Shown piece after piece: positions 10,691-21,555 of a stretch of 64,000 nucleotides of DNA. The number at the start of each line of letters is the position of its first letter. Within the stretch, counting starts at the first letter, position 1. Below the pieces are notes generated by a model that saw only the letters and a program-made list of their open reading frames with translations, made no database searches and was not told the origin of the DNA. The stretch is from Ceratopteris richardii (Eukaryota; Streptophyta; Polypodiopsida; Polypodiales; Pteridaceae). The translations under genes were made by a program, and so were the position numbers. The stretch spans positions 199,939,260 to 200,003,259 of the forward strand of contig CM035414.1 in assembly GCA_020310875.1 (NCBI GenBank), in the 5' to 3' direction.

Positions 10691-13068
10691 AGAAAACTTT
10701 AATCATTTCATAAGTCAATCAGTGAGTTTTGTGAGGTAGACTTTTTTGAGTGAAGCCATAGCTCACGAAAGTATTAAGTGTTTATAATTTGGCAAAGATT
10801 TCCATAAATTTGTAAGGGTCTTGAGCTATGCTTGACATGGAGGTGTTCTAAACTCAAGTATAGCTTATCTTTTGGAGATTAAACTTCTCCATCACCAAAG
10901 ACATGCAGGTGAGCAGTGGATGGCTTGCAACCATGCCAAGCCTCATATGGAGTGATATACTACAATGCTTTAGAGGGACACCTGTTAAGTACATATGCTT
11001 CATAGATAATTGCCTCAAGGCAAAAACTATGTGGTAGAACCTGATGCTTGACCATACACATTGCCATCTCCATGAGTGACCTATTCTTCTTTTTTGCAAC
11101 TCCATTATGAGGTGTATATGGCACTATACATGGATGTTTTATCCCATGCTCAACAAAAAATGCATTAAAATCAAAAGACATATATTCCCACCCTCGATTA
11201 GAACAGAGGGTGCCCATTTTACGTGTTGACAGATTTTCAGCCAAAACCAGAAACTTTTTGAAGCACATAAATTTTTTGAACTTTGCTTTCAATGGATATA
11301 CCCATGCATGCCTAAACAAATCATCAATGAAAGTCATAAAGTAAAGGTAGTTCCCAAAAGAAGGTATTTGCATAGGACCACAAACATCACTGTGAACATG
11401 TTGCAATTCATGAGTAGCTCATATTGAATCATCTTTTGGGAAGGGAAATGCTACATTTGGCCCAAAATATAGCCTTTGTAGACATGTTTACCAGGTGTCT
11501 CAAGTTTGGGCAGAGAGAAAATCATTTCATATTTTTGTAGGTGTAGCAAACTAGCCAAATTCACATGACCAAAGCATGCATGTCAAATCTTTGCATCTGA
11601 CATAACCTGAGAATCTTGACCTTCACATGCTCAATCATTCACAAATTTTGCATAATATATGAGCTTATACAACCCCCATCATAAAATTCTAGAAGCAATA
11701 ATGACATCACCATTTGACAGATCATGAATTGTACATCTATCATCAATAAATTTCACAGCCAAGCTGATCGTGGCTAATGATGAAATTGATAACAAATTTT
11801 TCTTGATCCTTGACACAAATAAAGCATCCAACAATGTAAAAGAACTACCATCCACAATAGTCAAAATGACCTTACCAACTCCCATAACATGATAAGAGGA
11901 GTTGTTGGTGCATGTGATAGTATTCCTTGTAGGGATAGGCTCATGTGAGGAGAAGAAACAGATCTACAAGGTAATATGTTTGGTTTCCCCACTATCAAAG
12001 TACCAAACATCCGAGTCTACTGCAGACACAAATAATTCATAAGAAGATGGGTCATAATTGCAAACAATATTAAATGCCCATTCTTCATTGTGCACAAGAT
12101 TTGCACATTGATTTGGGTGTAGAGGCCTCTACAACAACCATTCTAGACTCTTTTTCTTTGCCTCTTTTGCAACCAGTTTTGGACAACTCTTTATGACATG
12201 ATTATTTCCTTTACAATATGTGCAAAAAAATTTGTGGTTTTCTATTTTCTTCTCATCTTTGTCATCCTTCTTTGATTGTGCAGAATTAGTAGTATTTTGC
12301 TTAGTAGTAGATGAGCTCCATTTACCTTTGCCCTTTTGACCAACAAGGAAAGCTTGATCTCGAACATGCATAATGGACCTATTATGCCTAGACTGATCTT
12401 CTTACAATAGAACAAAGACTAACTCCTGAAATGTTAAGGCATTTGTACTTCCTTTCATCATTAATCAAAGAGTAGAAGCAAAACTCTGATATAAATCTAG
12501 AAGACCATTCAAAATAGTCTGCACAAGTGAACTGTCTGTCAAGACTTCATCAATAGAAATCAACTACTCCTTCAAATCTTTGATCTTTGTCAAAAAACTT
12601 TCCATGGAATCTCCTTCATTCATGTGATCACTCTCCAACTATTCTTAGAGGTAAGCAAGACAAACCTCATTCCTTACCCGGTATAAAGTGGTAAGGGTAT
12701 CCCAAGCACCCTTTGTTGTTTTACAGGAGTGACTGTGAGGAATAATGGCACATTTGACAAACAAGGCTATCAATGCATGTTCCTGAGCATCTATGACATC
12801 CCAACGAAGTTTCTCTACAATAGGTGCAACAAGAACCACAACATGAACAGGAATTGAAGAACACCATCTTCATTGCCATCCACATCACTTCAATAACTGT
12901 ATTTGAAGGTGTACTAGGATGTTTTTCAACACCTTGCACAATATTCCCCAATCCTTTTGTGACCAATACATGATGGAACATATATGTCCATAATGGGTTG
13001 TTGGTACCATCCAACTTATCCTCAACAACCAACATATGGAATACATCAGTGCTTTCAACCATGGCCAC
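10691..13068 (-). pseudogene. Copia gag-protease-integrase remnant (family D-like)
   Basis: Reading leftwards on the minus strand: gag N-terminus (VEDKLDGTNNPLWTYM, about 12990-13040), a zinc knuckle C-x2-C-x4-H-x4-C (CTYCKGNNHVIKSC, about 12190-12235), a protease-downstream block (LTIVDGSSFTLLDALFV), and an integrase with the first Asp in HSDVCGP (about 11380), FIDD (about 11320) and an NGVAKKKNR block, ending at TPYEAWHG and HLHVFG (about 10900). It resembles element D (16423-18430) rather than family C, although the adjoining RT is family C. Between about 10690 and 10890 lies a short stretch I cannot assign. Many stops and frameshifts. Confidence 0.8.
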
Positions 13069-13403
13069 TCATTAAAATACCCCGATGTAGAAAAATGGTT
13101 GTCTCAAAAAGTTGAACAAAAAACTACTATGTCGAGTTTTGCTAAACCTATTACAGACTTTGAGGAGCTTATATTGGTGAACCAAAACCTGTATATATGT
13201 TTGGCACAAAAAGATGAAATTGCCTACACAGACACTATGATAGTGCATTCAAAGGCCAAAACCAGTTCAAATTGCAATTTTGACACCACAAAGTGAAGAT
13301 GTTTTGAAGTCCTAATTGCTCTGAGTATGCTCACCAATTTTTGTGTGATTCTGAGACTATGACTAGAGGGGTGTCAACAACACCCTAGATGAAGTAGTGA
13401 CCT

Positions 13404-13680
13404 ACTCTGATACCAATTGTTGGAGTTTGAGGTTTACGAAAGCATGCAAAAAACACAAGGAAGAAGAAGAAGCTTGGAGCACAACACACAATACCGAATG
13501 TATTACCAAGAGAATGTACAAAGATAAGTAACCCGTTAGGGTTATAGGCATATATACAAGCAGGGGGAAAAGACCTCCTAGAGAAGGAAAAAAGTGCCCG
13601 ATGGTCCTAGTGTGTTCACACACATCACTACCAGAATATATCAATAGGAACATGCTCAAGTGAAGTGAAGAAAATACATT
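13404..13680 (-). repeat. Copia 5' LTR end with primer-binding site
   Basis: The complement of 13404-13415 is TGGTATCAGAGT, a match to the 3' end of initiator tRNA-Met, the usual copia primer. It abuts an LTR whose internal end is ...CCAACA (first base 13418 on the plus strand, TGTTGGAG). The LTR runs right to about 13680, where sequence resembling gag of the same family begins, so the LTR is truncated. Its orientation agrees with the gag at 10691-13068. Confidence 0.7.
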
Positions 13681-14425
13681 GTGGGGTAATATATTACCAT
13701 TTTGAAAATACCAAACATACGATTCCACTATTGACATGCACTATTTGTGAAAAGGTGGATCGTAACTGCAATGAGTGGTCAATGTCCATTTTTTATTATA
13801 AAAAAGATTAGTAGAATCAATTTTAGGAGTAGAGGCCTCTACAACAACCATTCTAGTATCTTTCTTCTTTGCCTCTTTTGTAACCCGTTTAGGAAAAATC
13901 TTAATACATGATTATTTACCTTAACATACTTGGAAAAACTATTTTTGTTTTTTTGTTTTCTTATCACCTTTATCTTCCTTCTTTGACTGTGCAACACTAA
14001 CAAAATTTTTCTTACTAGTAGATGAGCTTGATTTACCTTTGCCCTTTTGACTATCTAAGAGAGTTTGATGTGCAACATGCATAATTGAATTTTTTTTGTT
14101 TAGATTGATCTTCTTGCAATAAAATTGAGACTAAATCCCTCAAAATTTAAGGAATTTTTTTTTGTTTCATCATCAAATTAGGAGTAGAAGAAAAATTTTG
14201 ATAAGAATATGGAAGATCATTCGAAATAGTTCCAGATAATTGAGAATAATCTACACAAGTGAACTTTTTAGAAAGGTTTCTTTTGCCAAACTCAATTGTT
14301 CTTTCAAATCCTTGATGTTTTTTAGAAAAGTGTCGATTGAATCTCCTTCATTCATAGGCTCTCCAATCATTTTCAAATATAAGCAACATGAGCCTCATTT
14401 CTTGCCTGGTATAGTATGACTATTT
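13681..14425 (-). pseudogene. Second copia gag fragment (family D-like)
   Basis: The minus strand repeats gag sequence found at about 11960-12700: the SIDTFLKNIKDLKEQL block, a serine/lysine-rich block (QKGKGKSSSSTSK), the knuckle region, where the first Cys codons are lost, and the 'gtagaggcctctacaacaaccattctag' stretch shared with 12117-12147. Multiple stops. It lies on the outer side of the LTR at 13418-13680, so it comes from another copy. Confidence 0.7.
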
Positions 14426-14734
14426 GTCATACATAAGGGAGAGAGGGATTTCCTTCTGCCACCCCATCAAAACTCATCAAGCCTCTCTCTTTATCTCTAC
14501 CTTGACCATGATGTTAGCCTTGGGTCGCTATGTGAACCAAGAAAAACTATGCATGGTATCTAGTAGTAAGTGATCATAATTCTACTAATATATCAACCTT
14601 TCTAACAAGTGAAAGGGTTCTTGGATGGAAGGATTTATGTTATTATGCTACTATATAATATTTGCCTTAATTTACACTTCAATTAATCATAAACTTCTGT
14701 AATCACTGAAGATTCTTCAATACTCTACATACGA
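14426..14734. other. Unassigned DNA
   Basis: No gene or strong repeat recognised. 'atggtatctagtagtaagtg' near 14552 resembles a degraded initiator-tRNA primer site but is too diverged to rely on. Confidence 0.3.
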
Positions 14735-15135
14735 TGCAATTTTTTCCGCTCTACATATTGCGTATTTATACATTCGGATCATATACACAGATTACAACCT
14801 CTAAAGAGGACAAAACAATTACTATTCATTCATCAATACCGTAGTTTACTACTTGCACATCGTTACAATGTTATTGAATTTACGAATTAATTTATCAAAT
14901 ACAAATCCAAAACTTCATGGAGATACTGACACAATACAAAATACACTAAAATTGATAGAATATAGCACAACTGTGTGTTACGGCTAGAATGTCACACATC
15001 TACTCATATACCTCTTCTCATTAATAAAATTATTATATCGAATTGTTGTTCCCTTTTGGTACATGGTAGTGTTTTCAAATAAATTTTTAGATATATAAAA
15101 ATAATACACAAGGTACTCTGGTGGCTAATACTTGG
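14735..15135. repeat. Dispersed repeat R1 (left copy)
   Basis: Matches 24263-24655 in the same orientation, at perhaps 75-80% by eye. Shared blocks include 'acttgcacatc', 'gaattaat-tatcaaatacaaa', 'acacaatacaaa/g', 'cttctcattaataa' and 'tgttttcaaata'. Length and context suggest LTRs of an old element; the two copies lie about 9.5 kb apart. Confidence 0.6.
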
Positions 15136-15591
15136 CACACATGGAGGACTTGAACCCAAAAAGACTAATTTTATGCTACTTCTTCATCACTACTTGAATT
15201 TCGATGGTAGCTCACCTTGCAACATTGGCACATTCTCTTTAAAGATAGTAGAAATTCTATTGGTCCAAGAGCATGTCAACTAGATCAGATTGGACAACAA
15301 AATGAGCATTGTGTTGGAGTTTATTCACCTCTAAAGTACAACTTGAAGTAGGTGGAACCCAAAAAGATCTAAATGACATTCTCACATGCTTATATGCAAA
15401 AACGTAGATATGATTGAAAAGCTTACTTCTCTTTAATCACTTTGAGTTTTGCAAAAATATTCTATAAACACATGGTAGACACTAAGAGTTTCCAAATGAG
15501 CTATAAAACATCCCAAATGGATAAATATAATATAAACTTTGCAAATATACTAGTTTAATGGAGCCCTTGAACTAGATATGAACCCAATAAC
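15136..15591. other. Unassigned; possible 3' LTR of copia element E
   Basis: Lies directly downstream (minus strand) of the RNase H tail of element E at 15592-15846, where an LTR is expected. A TG-type LTR start may be at about 15592 (minus strand TGTTATTGGG), but no second copy exists in the window to confirm it. Confidence 0.3.
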
Positions 15592-15846
15592 ACACTAGTT
15601 GTAGAGAGTACTACTCTCATGAATCTTTAAAGCTTTGTTCAATCCATAGATTTGGCAAAGATACTAAAACTTGATACTTTGTTACAACAAAAGAAACAAG
15701 AACTTCATTGTTTATGGCCTTCTCTCAAACAAAATGATAGTGTACCTCTATATGCTTTTTCATAGCATGAAAAATAGGATTCAGAGTCATATGTACATTG
15801 CTCAAGTTATCCCCATATATCAATGGTACATCAACCTACACACACA
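15592..15846 (-). pseudogene. Copia element E: RNase H C-terminus
   Basis: The minus strand encodes a DNLSNVHMTLNPIFHA-like block followed by KHIEVHYHFV and a degraded NEVLVSFV-TKYQV tail, the standard end of copia RNase H. It is the direct continuation of 20997-21555: element D, flanked by ACACA on both sides, splits this gene. Several stops. Confidence 0.8.
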
Positions 15847-16143
15847 TGTTACACTTATGTGTTTCTTGAGTATCTTTGATGTGAACCTTTTCCCTATACA
15901 TGGGCACTTTTTACTCTAGTGCTTGCTAACGGTGTTCCCCATGTTACCACGTACTTGATACACTCATATGTGGTGGTACTTTATACTTAGGGATATTATT
16001 CAACTCTTACTTCAATTCAGTTCTTCGTCAACAGATAGAGCTATTCCAACCATCCATCTTCTCTGTGTGTTTTGTTGCATTTGTGCTCCTTGTGTGTGAT
16101 TCTTGTGTGTCTCTCACACTTCTACACACACACACACCCAACA
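15847..16143 (+). repeat. Element D 5' LTR
   Basis: 297 bp, TGTTACAC...CCAACA. Shares with 20703-20991 the long block from 'tgatgtgaaccttttccctatacatgggcac' to the CA-rich end. The two LTRs differ by many substitutions and small indels, so the insertion is not recent. Confidence 0.92.
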
Positions 16144-16144
16144 A

Positions 16145-16156
16145 TGGTATTAGAGC
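16145..16156 (+). other. Element D primer-binding site
   Basis: TGGTATTAGAGC, one mismatch from the usual TGGTATCAGAGC complement of initiator tRNA-Met, one base after the 5' LTR. Minus-strand DNA synthesis would start here. Confidence 0.88.
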
Positions 16157-16422
16157 AAGTTCAACTCCTTCTCAAGTTTTGGTTTTTTGCATCACAGCAC
16201 GCACACACTTTTAACAATGTAAATCAATTGCAAAGCATAGAATAGTGAGTTTCAACAGCCAAGAAACATTTCCACCAGTTGTATTTAGATTTTATCCCCA
16301 TTTAGAAGCCATTCATGCAGTCAGAATTGCCATCAGAGTGATGCTTTGTGAGCTGAAATTTTAGCATTCATTTTAGCTTTCGTTGAAGTAAAGATTTTGT
16401 CACATTCTTTTTCTTTAGTGAA

Positions 16423-17370
16423 ATGGCAGGCAACAATGACTTGTTTGGTATGCTTCAAGCTGAAGATAAGCTTGATGGGACCAACTATCCAATGTGGTCT
16501 TACATGATGAAGCATGTTCTTGTTGCAAAACAACTTTGGAACATAGTGGCAGATGTAGATCGAAGACCTGCCCGTAGGTTCTTCTACTTCACATTCTACT
16601 TTCACAGATGAAGCTTTTTCTTCAAGTGGTTATTCCTTCTCCACCTACATAGGAGGAGCTTAGATGGGATGGAAAAGATGCTCAAGCTCATGTGTTGATT
16701 GTGCTTTTTGTGAAGTGTCATATAGTTCTATACATTCAGTTATGTTCTACATCAAGATAGGCATCGGACACTCTTGCTTCTTTGTATGTTGTGCATAATG
16801 AAGCACATGTTGGATACTTGAGGAAGCAACTTGAGGATGTATGTATGACTGAAAATGAATCTATGGATGTGTATGTGACACACATCAAGGACTTGAAAGA
16901 GTAGTTGGCAAACATATATGAGATTATTTTGGATGCATCATTCATCTCTACATTTTTGAAAGGATTGTCGAAATCTTTTCAAAGCTTTGCCACTACACTC
17001 TGTTTGGTTGCAAAAGGGAATTCCAATATGTATGCATTTGATGAAGTTGTGTCTCTTCTTTTGCAAGAAGAGCAATCTAGAGTGAATAGGAGTGGTTTGA
17101 TTGAGGGAACACAAGCACTTGCTATCTCACAAAAAGGGAAAAGCAAGTATGATTCAACTTTGGGTTCATCAAAACCAAAGCCTCAACTTTCCTCTTCCAC
17201 GCATTCTTCTAATGATACTGATTTGCAAAAGAAGAAGAGATGCAAATATTGCCAAAAGGCTAGTCATACTATTGATGAGTGTAGAAGGCTTGCTAAACGC
17301 AATGAAAAGAAGAAGGAATCTGGCATGTCTATTGCTAAAAATTTACTAAATGCAAAGAATGATGAAGTTA
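16423..17370 (+). pseudogene. Element D gag
   Basis: Starts MAGNNDLFGMLQAEDKLDG with the copia gag N-terminal signature DGTNYPMWSYMM. The frame shifts near 16575, passes through a region with stops (16600-16905), and resumes from 16905 in the frame that continues to 17684. A zinc knuckle C-x2-C-x4-H-x4-C (CKYCQKASHTIDEC) lies at about 17240-17282. Gag forms the virus-like particle and packages RNA. The first 60 codons and the last 150 are readable, the middle is not. Confidence 0.85.
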
Positions 17371-19100
17371 ACATGGCTCAAGATTTTTGGGCATGTGTTG
17401 TTACATGTCATTATGATGCATCTTTGCATTCTAAATATATGGTTGTGAGTGAGATTGATTTGGATTGGTTCTTTGATAGTGGTGCTTCAAAGCACATAAT
17501 TTCATGCAAAAGGTTTTTTGCATCTTTGAAAGATGCACCCAAAGGTGAATATGTGGTGTGTGCAAACGATGCCTCTTATCCTATCATTGCAGTAGGAGAA
17601 ATTGAGCTTATGGCTACAAATGGAGGTGTGATTCTTTTGAAAAATGCATTGTATGTACCCAATATAAAGAAGAACTTAATTTGAACTCCATTGATTGCCA
17701 AAGCTAGACTTCATGTACACTTTGTTGATGATAAGTGTATGGCTTCCTTGAATGCCTTGGTTGCTCATACTTCTTCCATGGCTGAAATGGAGCCTTGACA
17801 TGCTCATTTTGGCCACTTGAACTACAATAATTTGCTTTACTTGCAAAAAAAGGATGTGCTTATTGGTTTGACAACACTTTAGTTCATTGAAAAACATGCA
17901 TGTGAAGGTTGCATTCTTGGAAAAATGCATCGTGCTTCTTTTCCAAAAGATAGTCATAGACACACTACAAGAAAATTGCAGCTTGTTCATAGTGATGTAT
18001 GTGGTCCCATCAAGAATCCATCTTTTGGGAAGCATGTATATTTTGTTACCTTCATTGATGATGCTACTCGGCATACATGGGTGTGTCCTATGGAAGCAAA
18101 GAATGAGGTATTTTCTTGCTTCAAATCATTTTTAGCTATGGCTAAAATTTTTTCTTCACATAAGCCTTTGACTCTATGCATGGATCATGGTGGTGAATAC
18201 ATGTTACATGAGTTTAATGATTACTTTGTGAAAGAGGTACTTCACACCAATGTATGGTGCCATATACACTTCAGCAAAATGGTGTTGCCGAGTGCAAAAA
18301 TAGAACTCTCCTTGAAATGGCATGATGTATGGTTAAAGGAAAGCACCTTCCTGATAAGTTTGGATGAAAGCAGTCATGTGTGCAAAATATGTGTTGAATC
18401 CACATCTTACAAAAGCATTGAGAGTCATTAATCCTTATTATGCTTGGAATGGACATAATCATATGTTAGTCATATGCACATGTTTGGTGGTTTGGCATAT
18501 GCTCTTGTGCCATCACAACAACATCACAAACTTGATGACAAGGCAAAGAAATGTATATTTGTTGGTTATAGTTCTGAAATTAAGAGATATCATTTTTATC
18601 ATCCATTTACAAACACAATTATTGTGAGTCGAGATGTGATATTTGCTGAAAATTCAGTTTTTCCCTCTACTTGAATGCAAAAAACAGCCAATGATTAGCT
18701 CACAAGATATGTTGGATACACTCATGGCTTTGTTCCAAAATGGTGCGCTCGACTATGGCCATGTAAAACAGCTAACTGAGGCCCAAAGGCTGAAAAAGTT
18801 TATCAAAATAGAGCTAGAAAGGTAGAGAAATTCCAGCCAAACATGGCTGAAATTTTTTAGCAAAAAATTGTGGAAACTATTGGAAATTTCCATCCACACA
18901 TGGCTGAAAATTTGAGTCAAAATATTGCTGAAAATGAGCATGAAATTCATCCCATGCATGATATACATGTTGAAGATGTACATAATGAACACATGTCTAC
19001 CAAGAGTGCACAAACTATGCCAAAGTGGTTGAAACAAACTTTGCACGACAACAAATTGAGTGCACTTTTACTTGGAAGAACAAGATCAAGCTCTTGTCAT
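17371..19100 (+). pseudogene. Element D protease and integrase
   Basis: The protease active site appears as WFFDSGASKH (about 17465-17495), with the usual copia D-S-G-A. The frame stops at 17684. Integrase follows: a zinc-binding HxxxH...CxxC region (HFGHLNYNNLL, CEGCILGK, about 17805-17930), first catalytic Asp in HSDVCGP (about 17985) and FIDDATRH (about 18050). The region expected to hold the catalytic Glu (after the MDHGGEYM block) is scrambled by frameshifts around 18230-18310. A linker with stops runs to the RT. No functional integrase is possible. Confidence 0.82.
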
Positions 19101-19119
19101 GCATTAAGTACTTTTGTAG

Positions 19120-20660
19120 ATTATTCTCTTATTGCAACAACATGTAATGAAGAGCCACTTACTTTTGAAGATGCATGTGACGATCTACATTGGATGAGTG
19201 CTATGCAACCAGAAATGGATTCCATACATAGGAGTGGTACTTGGGAGCTATGTGAATTGCCAAAAGGAAAAAATGCCATTGGTACAAAGTGGGTTTACAA
19301 GATTAAGAAAAAGTGTGATGGTAGCATTGATTGATACAAAGCTAGATTGGTTGCCAAAGGATATGCACAACAATATGGCATTGACTATGAGGAAACTTTT
19401 GCACCTACTTCACACATGACTAACATTCATACTGTGCTTGCATTGGCTACCCATCCTGGTTGGGAAGTACATCAGTTGGACATAAAAATGGCTTTCTTGA
19501 ATGGCGATTTGCAAGAAGAGGTCTATGTGAAGCAACCTCTTGGATTTGCTATGAAAGGGAAAGAGCATATGGTTTCTTGCTTGCATAAAGCCTTGTATGG
19601 TCTCAAACAAACTCCACGTGCATGGTATGTGAAAATCCATAAGCACTTGATTGCTCTTGGCTTCACATGTATTCCAATTGAAAGCACGCTCTATGTATGC
19701 AAAGATGGGGCTGATCTTACAATGCTTATTCTTTATGTCGGATGAAATACTCGTTGAGTTGGTCATGTGATGCAAAACTTGACATTTTTATGGCTGATTT
19801 GTAACATACTTTTGATATCATTTATCTTGGTCTTTTGAGCTACTATCTTGGCATCCAATTTGTATCCGTTGAGGGGGGAATCGCAATGCATCAAGCAACG
19901 TATGTTGAAAAACTACTTCAACATTTTGAGTTTGAGGATTGCAAGCTAGTTTCCACACTAGTTGAGACAAGATTTAAGTTCTCAATTGAGGATTCCAATG
20001 ATGCATTTGACACTTCACTTTATCAGCAAGCTATGGGATGTCTTATATATATAGTCTGAAGTTTCCCTGTTGTGTCGATTCATGCATAGCCCTAGCACTA
20101 AGCATTGGAAAGTAAATGTGTTTTTAGATATCGCAAATGCACTTTGAGCTTAGGTCTCTTTTACGGAAGAGATATTTAGCCATGTTTGCATGCTTTTACA
20201 AATAATGATTGGGCTAGTTTTTATGATACTCATGTGTCCACTAGTGGTGATTGCTTTTTCCTTGAAGACTCATGCATATCTTGGTTGAGTAAGAAGCAAC
20301 CTACAGTGGTGACATCGAGTTGTGAAGCTAAGTAGAGGGTGGTTTTCACAGCTACAATGGAGTGTATATGGCTGAGATGCCTATTGATCGATCTTTGCAT
20401 GCAGGTTGATGTTACTATGCATATTCTCACTGATAATTAGAGTGCATTGGCTATTGCACAAAACCTAGTGTTTCATGCATAAACCAAACATATTGATGTG
20501 CATTACCACTATGTGAGAGAGCACCTTCATCTAGGAGATGTTGATTTGGTATATGGGCCTACACAAGATAACTGTGGTAGAAATATTCACCAAAGCTCTT
20601 CCACAGGAAAGTTTGAATCTTTTTGCGAAGCTTTAGGCTTATTACTTTGTGGGGGTTGGT
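19120..20660 (+). pseudogene. Element D reverse transcriptase and RNase H
   Basis: RT is readable from about 19200 (WMSAMQPEMDSI) through KWVYKIKKK, a stop at 19332-19334, ARLVAKGYAQQYGIDYEET, LDIKMAFLNGDLQEEVY and KALYGLKQT. The catalytic YVDD is destroyed: LYVG followed by a stop at about 19731-19745, from an added base. The connection (SYYLGIQF, about 19835) and RNase H (SWLSKKQP, HYHYVREHLHLGDV) are present with several stops. It is clearly inactive. Confidence 0.85.
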
Positions 20661-20702
20661 GTCACTCCGTGTATGTGTTCACATCATTCACTCTAGGTGG
20701 TT

Positions 20703-20991
20703 TGTTACACTTATGTGTTCCTCGAGTAGCTTTGATGTGAACCTTTTCCCTATACATGGGCACTTTTTACTCTAGTGCTGGCTAGAGGTTTTTTCTCCAT
20801 GTTACCACATGATACACTCATATGTGGTGGTACTTTGTACCTAAGGATATTATTCAACTCTTACTTCAGTTCAGTTCATCATCAATAGAGAGAGCTATTC
20901 CAACCATCCGTCTTCTCCATGTGTGTTAATACATTTGCGATCCTTCTACATGCTTCTTGTGTGTCTCTCGCACTTCTACACACATCCAACA
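20703..20991 (+). repeat. Element D 3' LTR
   Basis: 289 bp, same termini as the 5' LTR. The bases just before it ('ctaggtggtt') are a poor polypurine tract; a better one, 'gtgggggttgg', is about 45 bp upstream. The boundary is set by the matching ACACA duplication. Confidence 0.9.
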
Positions 20992-20996
20992 ACACA

Positions 20997-21555
20997 ATTC
21001 ATGAAACAACATCCTAAATCACATAATCTTATTAGTAGCCAATGCTGAACCTCAATACTCAACCTCTCTAGAAGGTAAATCAATTATAGTCTGTTACTTT
21101 GAGCTTTATGTTAATTTCTTGTTTCTTGCTATTATTGCATATCCACTTGTGGATCTTCTATCATCTTTACATCCAACCCAATCTGCATCACTAAAGGTTT
21201 TAAGAGTCAGATCAACATCATTACTATAAAACAATCGTTCATTCATGGTACCTTTCAAATACCTAAGCGCTCTTTTGGTCGCATGCATATGAGGTGCTCT
21301 AGGTTCATGCATAAAGTGTGACAATACTCCCTATGCATATCATATATCAAGTCTAGTTTTTTTGTTGCAGAAATTGACGATCCTATCATGGGTCTATAAG
21401 CATTCATATCATGCAACCTATCATCTTACTTTTCACTCAATTTTACATTATATTCCATTGGAGTAGCATCAAACTAATATGCTTGCATACCAAACCTTTT
21501 TAGAATATCACATATATACTTTCGAGGAAATAATTCATGAGATACATTTTTGGCA
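20997..21555 (-). pseudogene. Copia element E: RT C-terminus and RNase H
   Basis: Minus strand: RKYICDILKRFGM (about 21500-21545), a TPMEYNVKLSEK block (about 21420-21460), HFMHEPRAPHMHATKRALR (about 21260-21320) and the RNase H start FSDADWVGCKDDRRSTSGY (about 21130-21190), then a degraded SSxEVEY block to the insertion point of element D. Stops occur in most blocks. The 5' end fuses directly to a gypsy integrase, so the rest of the element is lost. Confidence 0.85.

Larger units (their letters stand above)
15847..20991 (+). mobile_element. Complete copia element D with ACACA target duplication
   Basis: Two LTRs (15847-16143 and 20703-20991) begin TGTTACAC and end CCAACA. ACACA lies at 15842-15846 and 20992-20996, a 5-bp target-site duplication typical of copia. 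A primer site follows the left LTR, and gag, protease, integrase, RT and RNase H follow in copia order. The element is inserted in opposite orientation in the RNase H gene of element E. All domains carry stops or frameshifts, so it cannot move by itself. Confidence 0.93.

Noticed and set aside
13036..13296. 86-codon plus-strand frame beginning MEYISAFNHG
   Set aside because: Antisense to the gag start and leader of a minus-strand copia element.
15140..15165. GGGTTCAAGTCC on the minus strand as a SINE B-box
   Set aside because: No A-box upstream and no flanking duplication; a 12-bp match is expected by chance in 64 kb.
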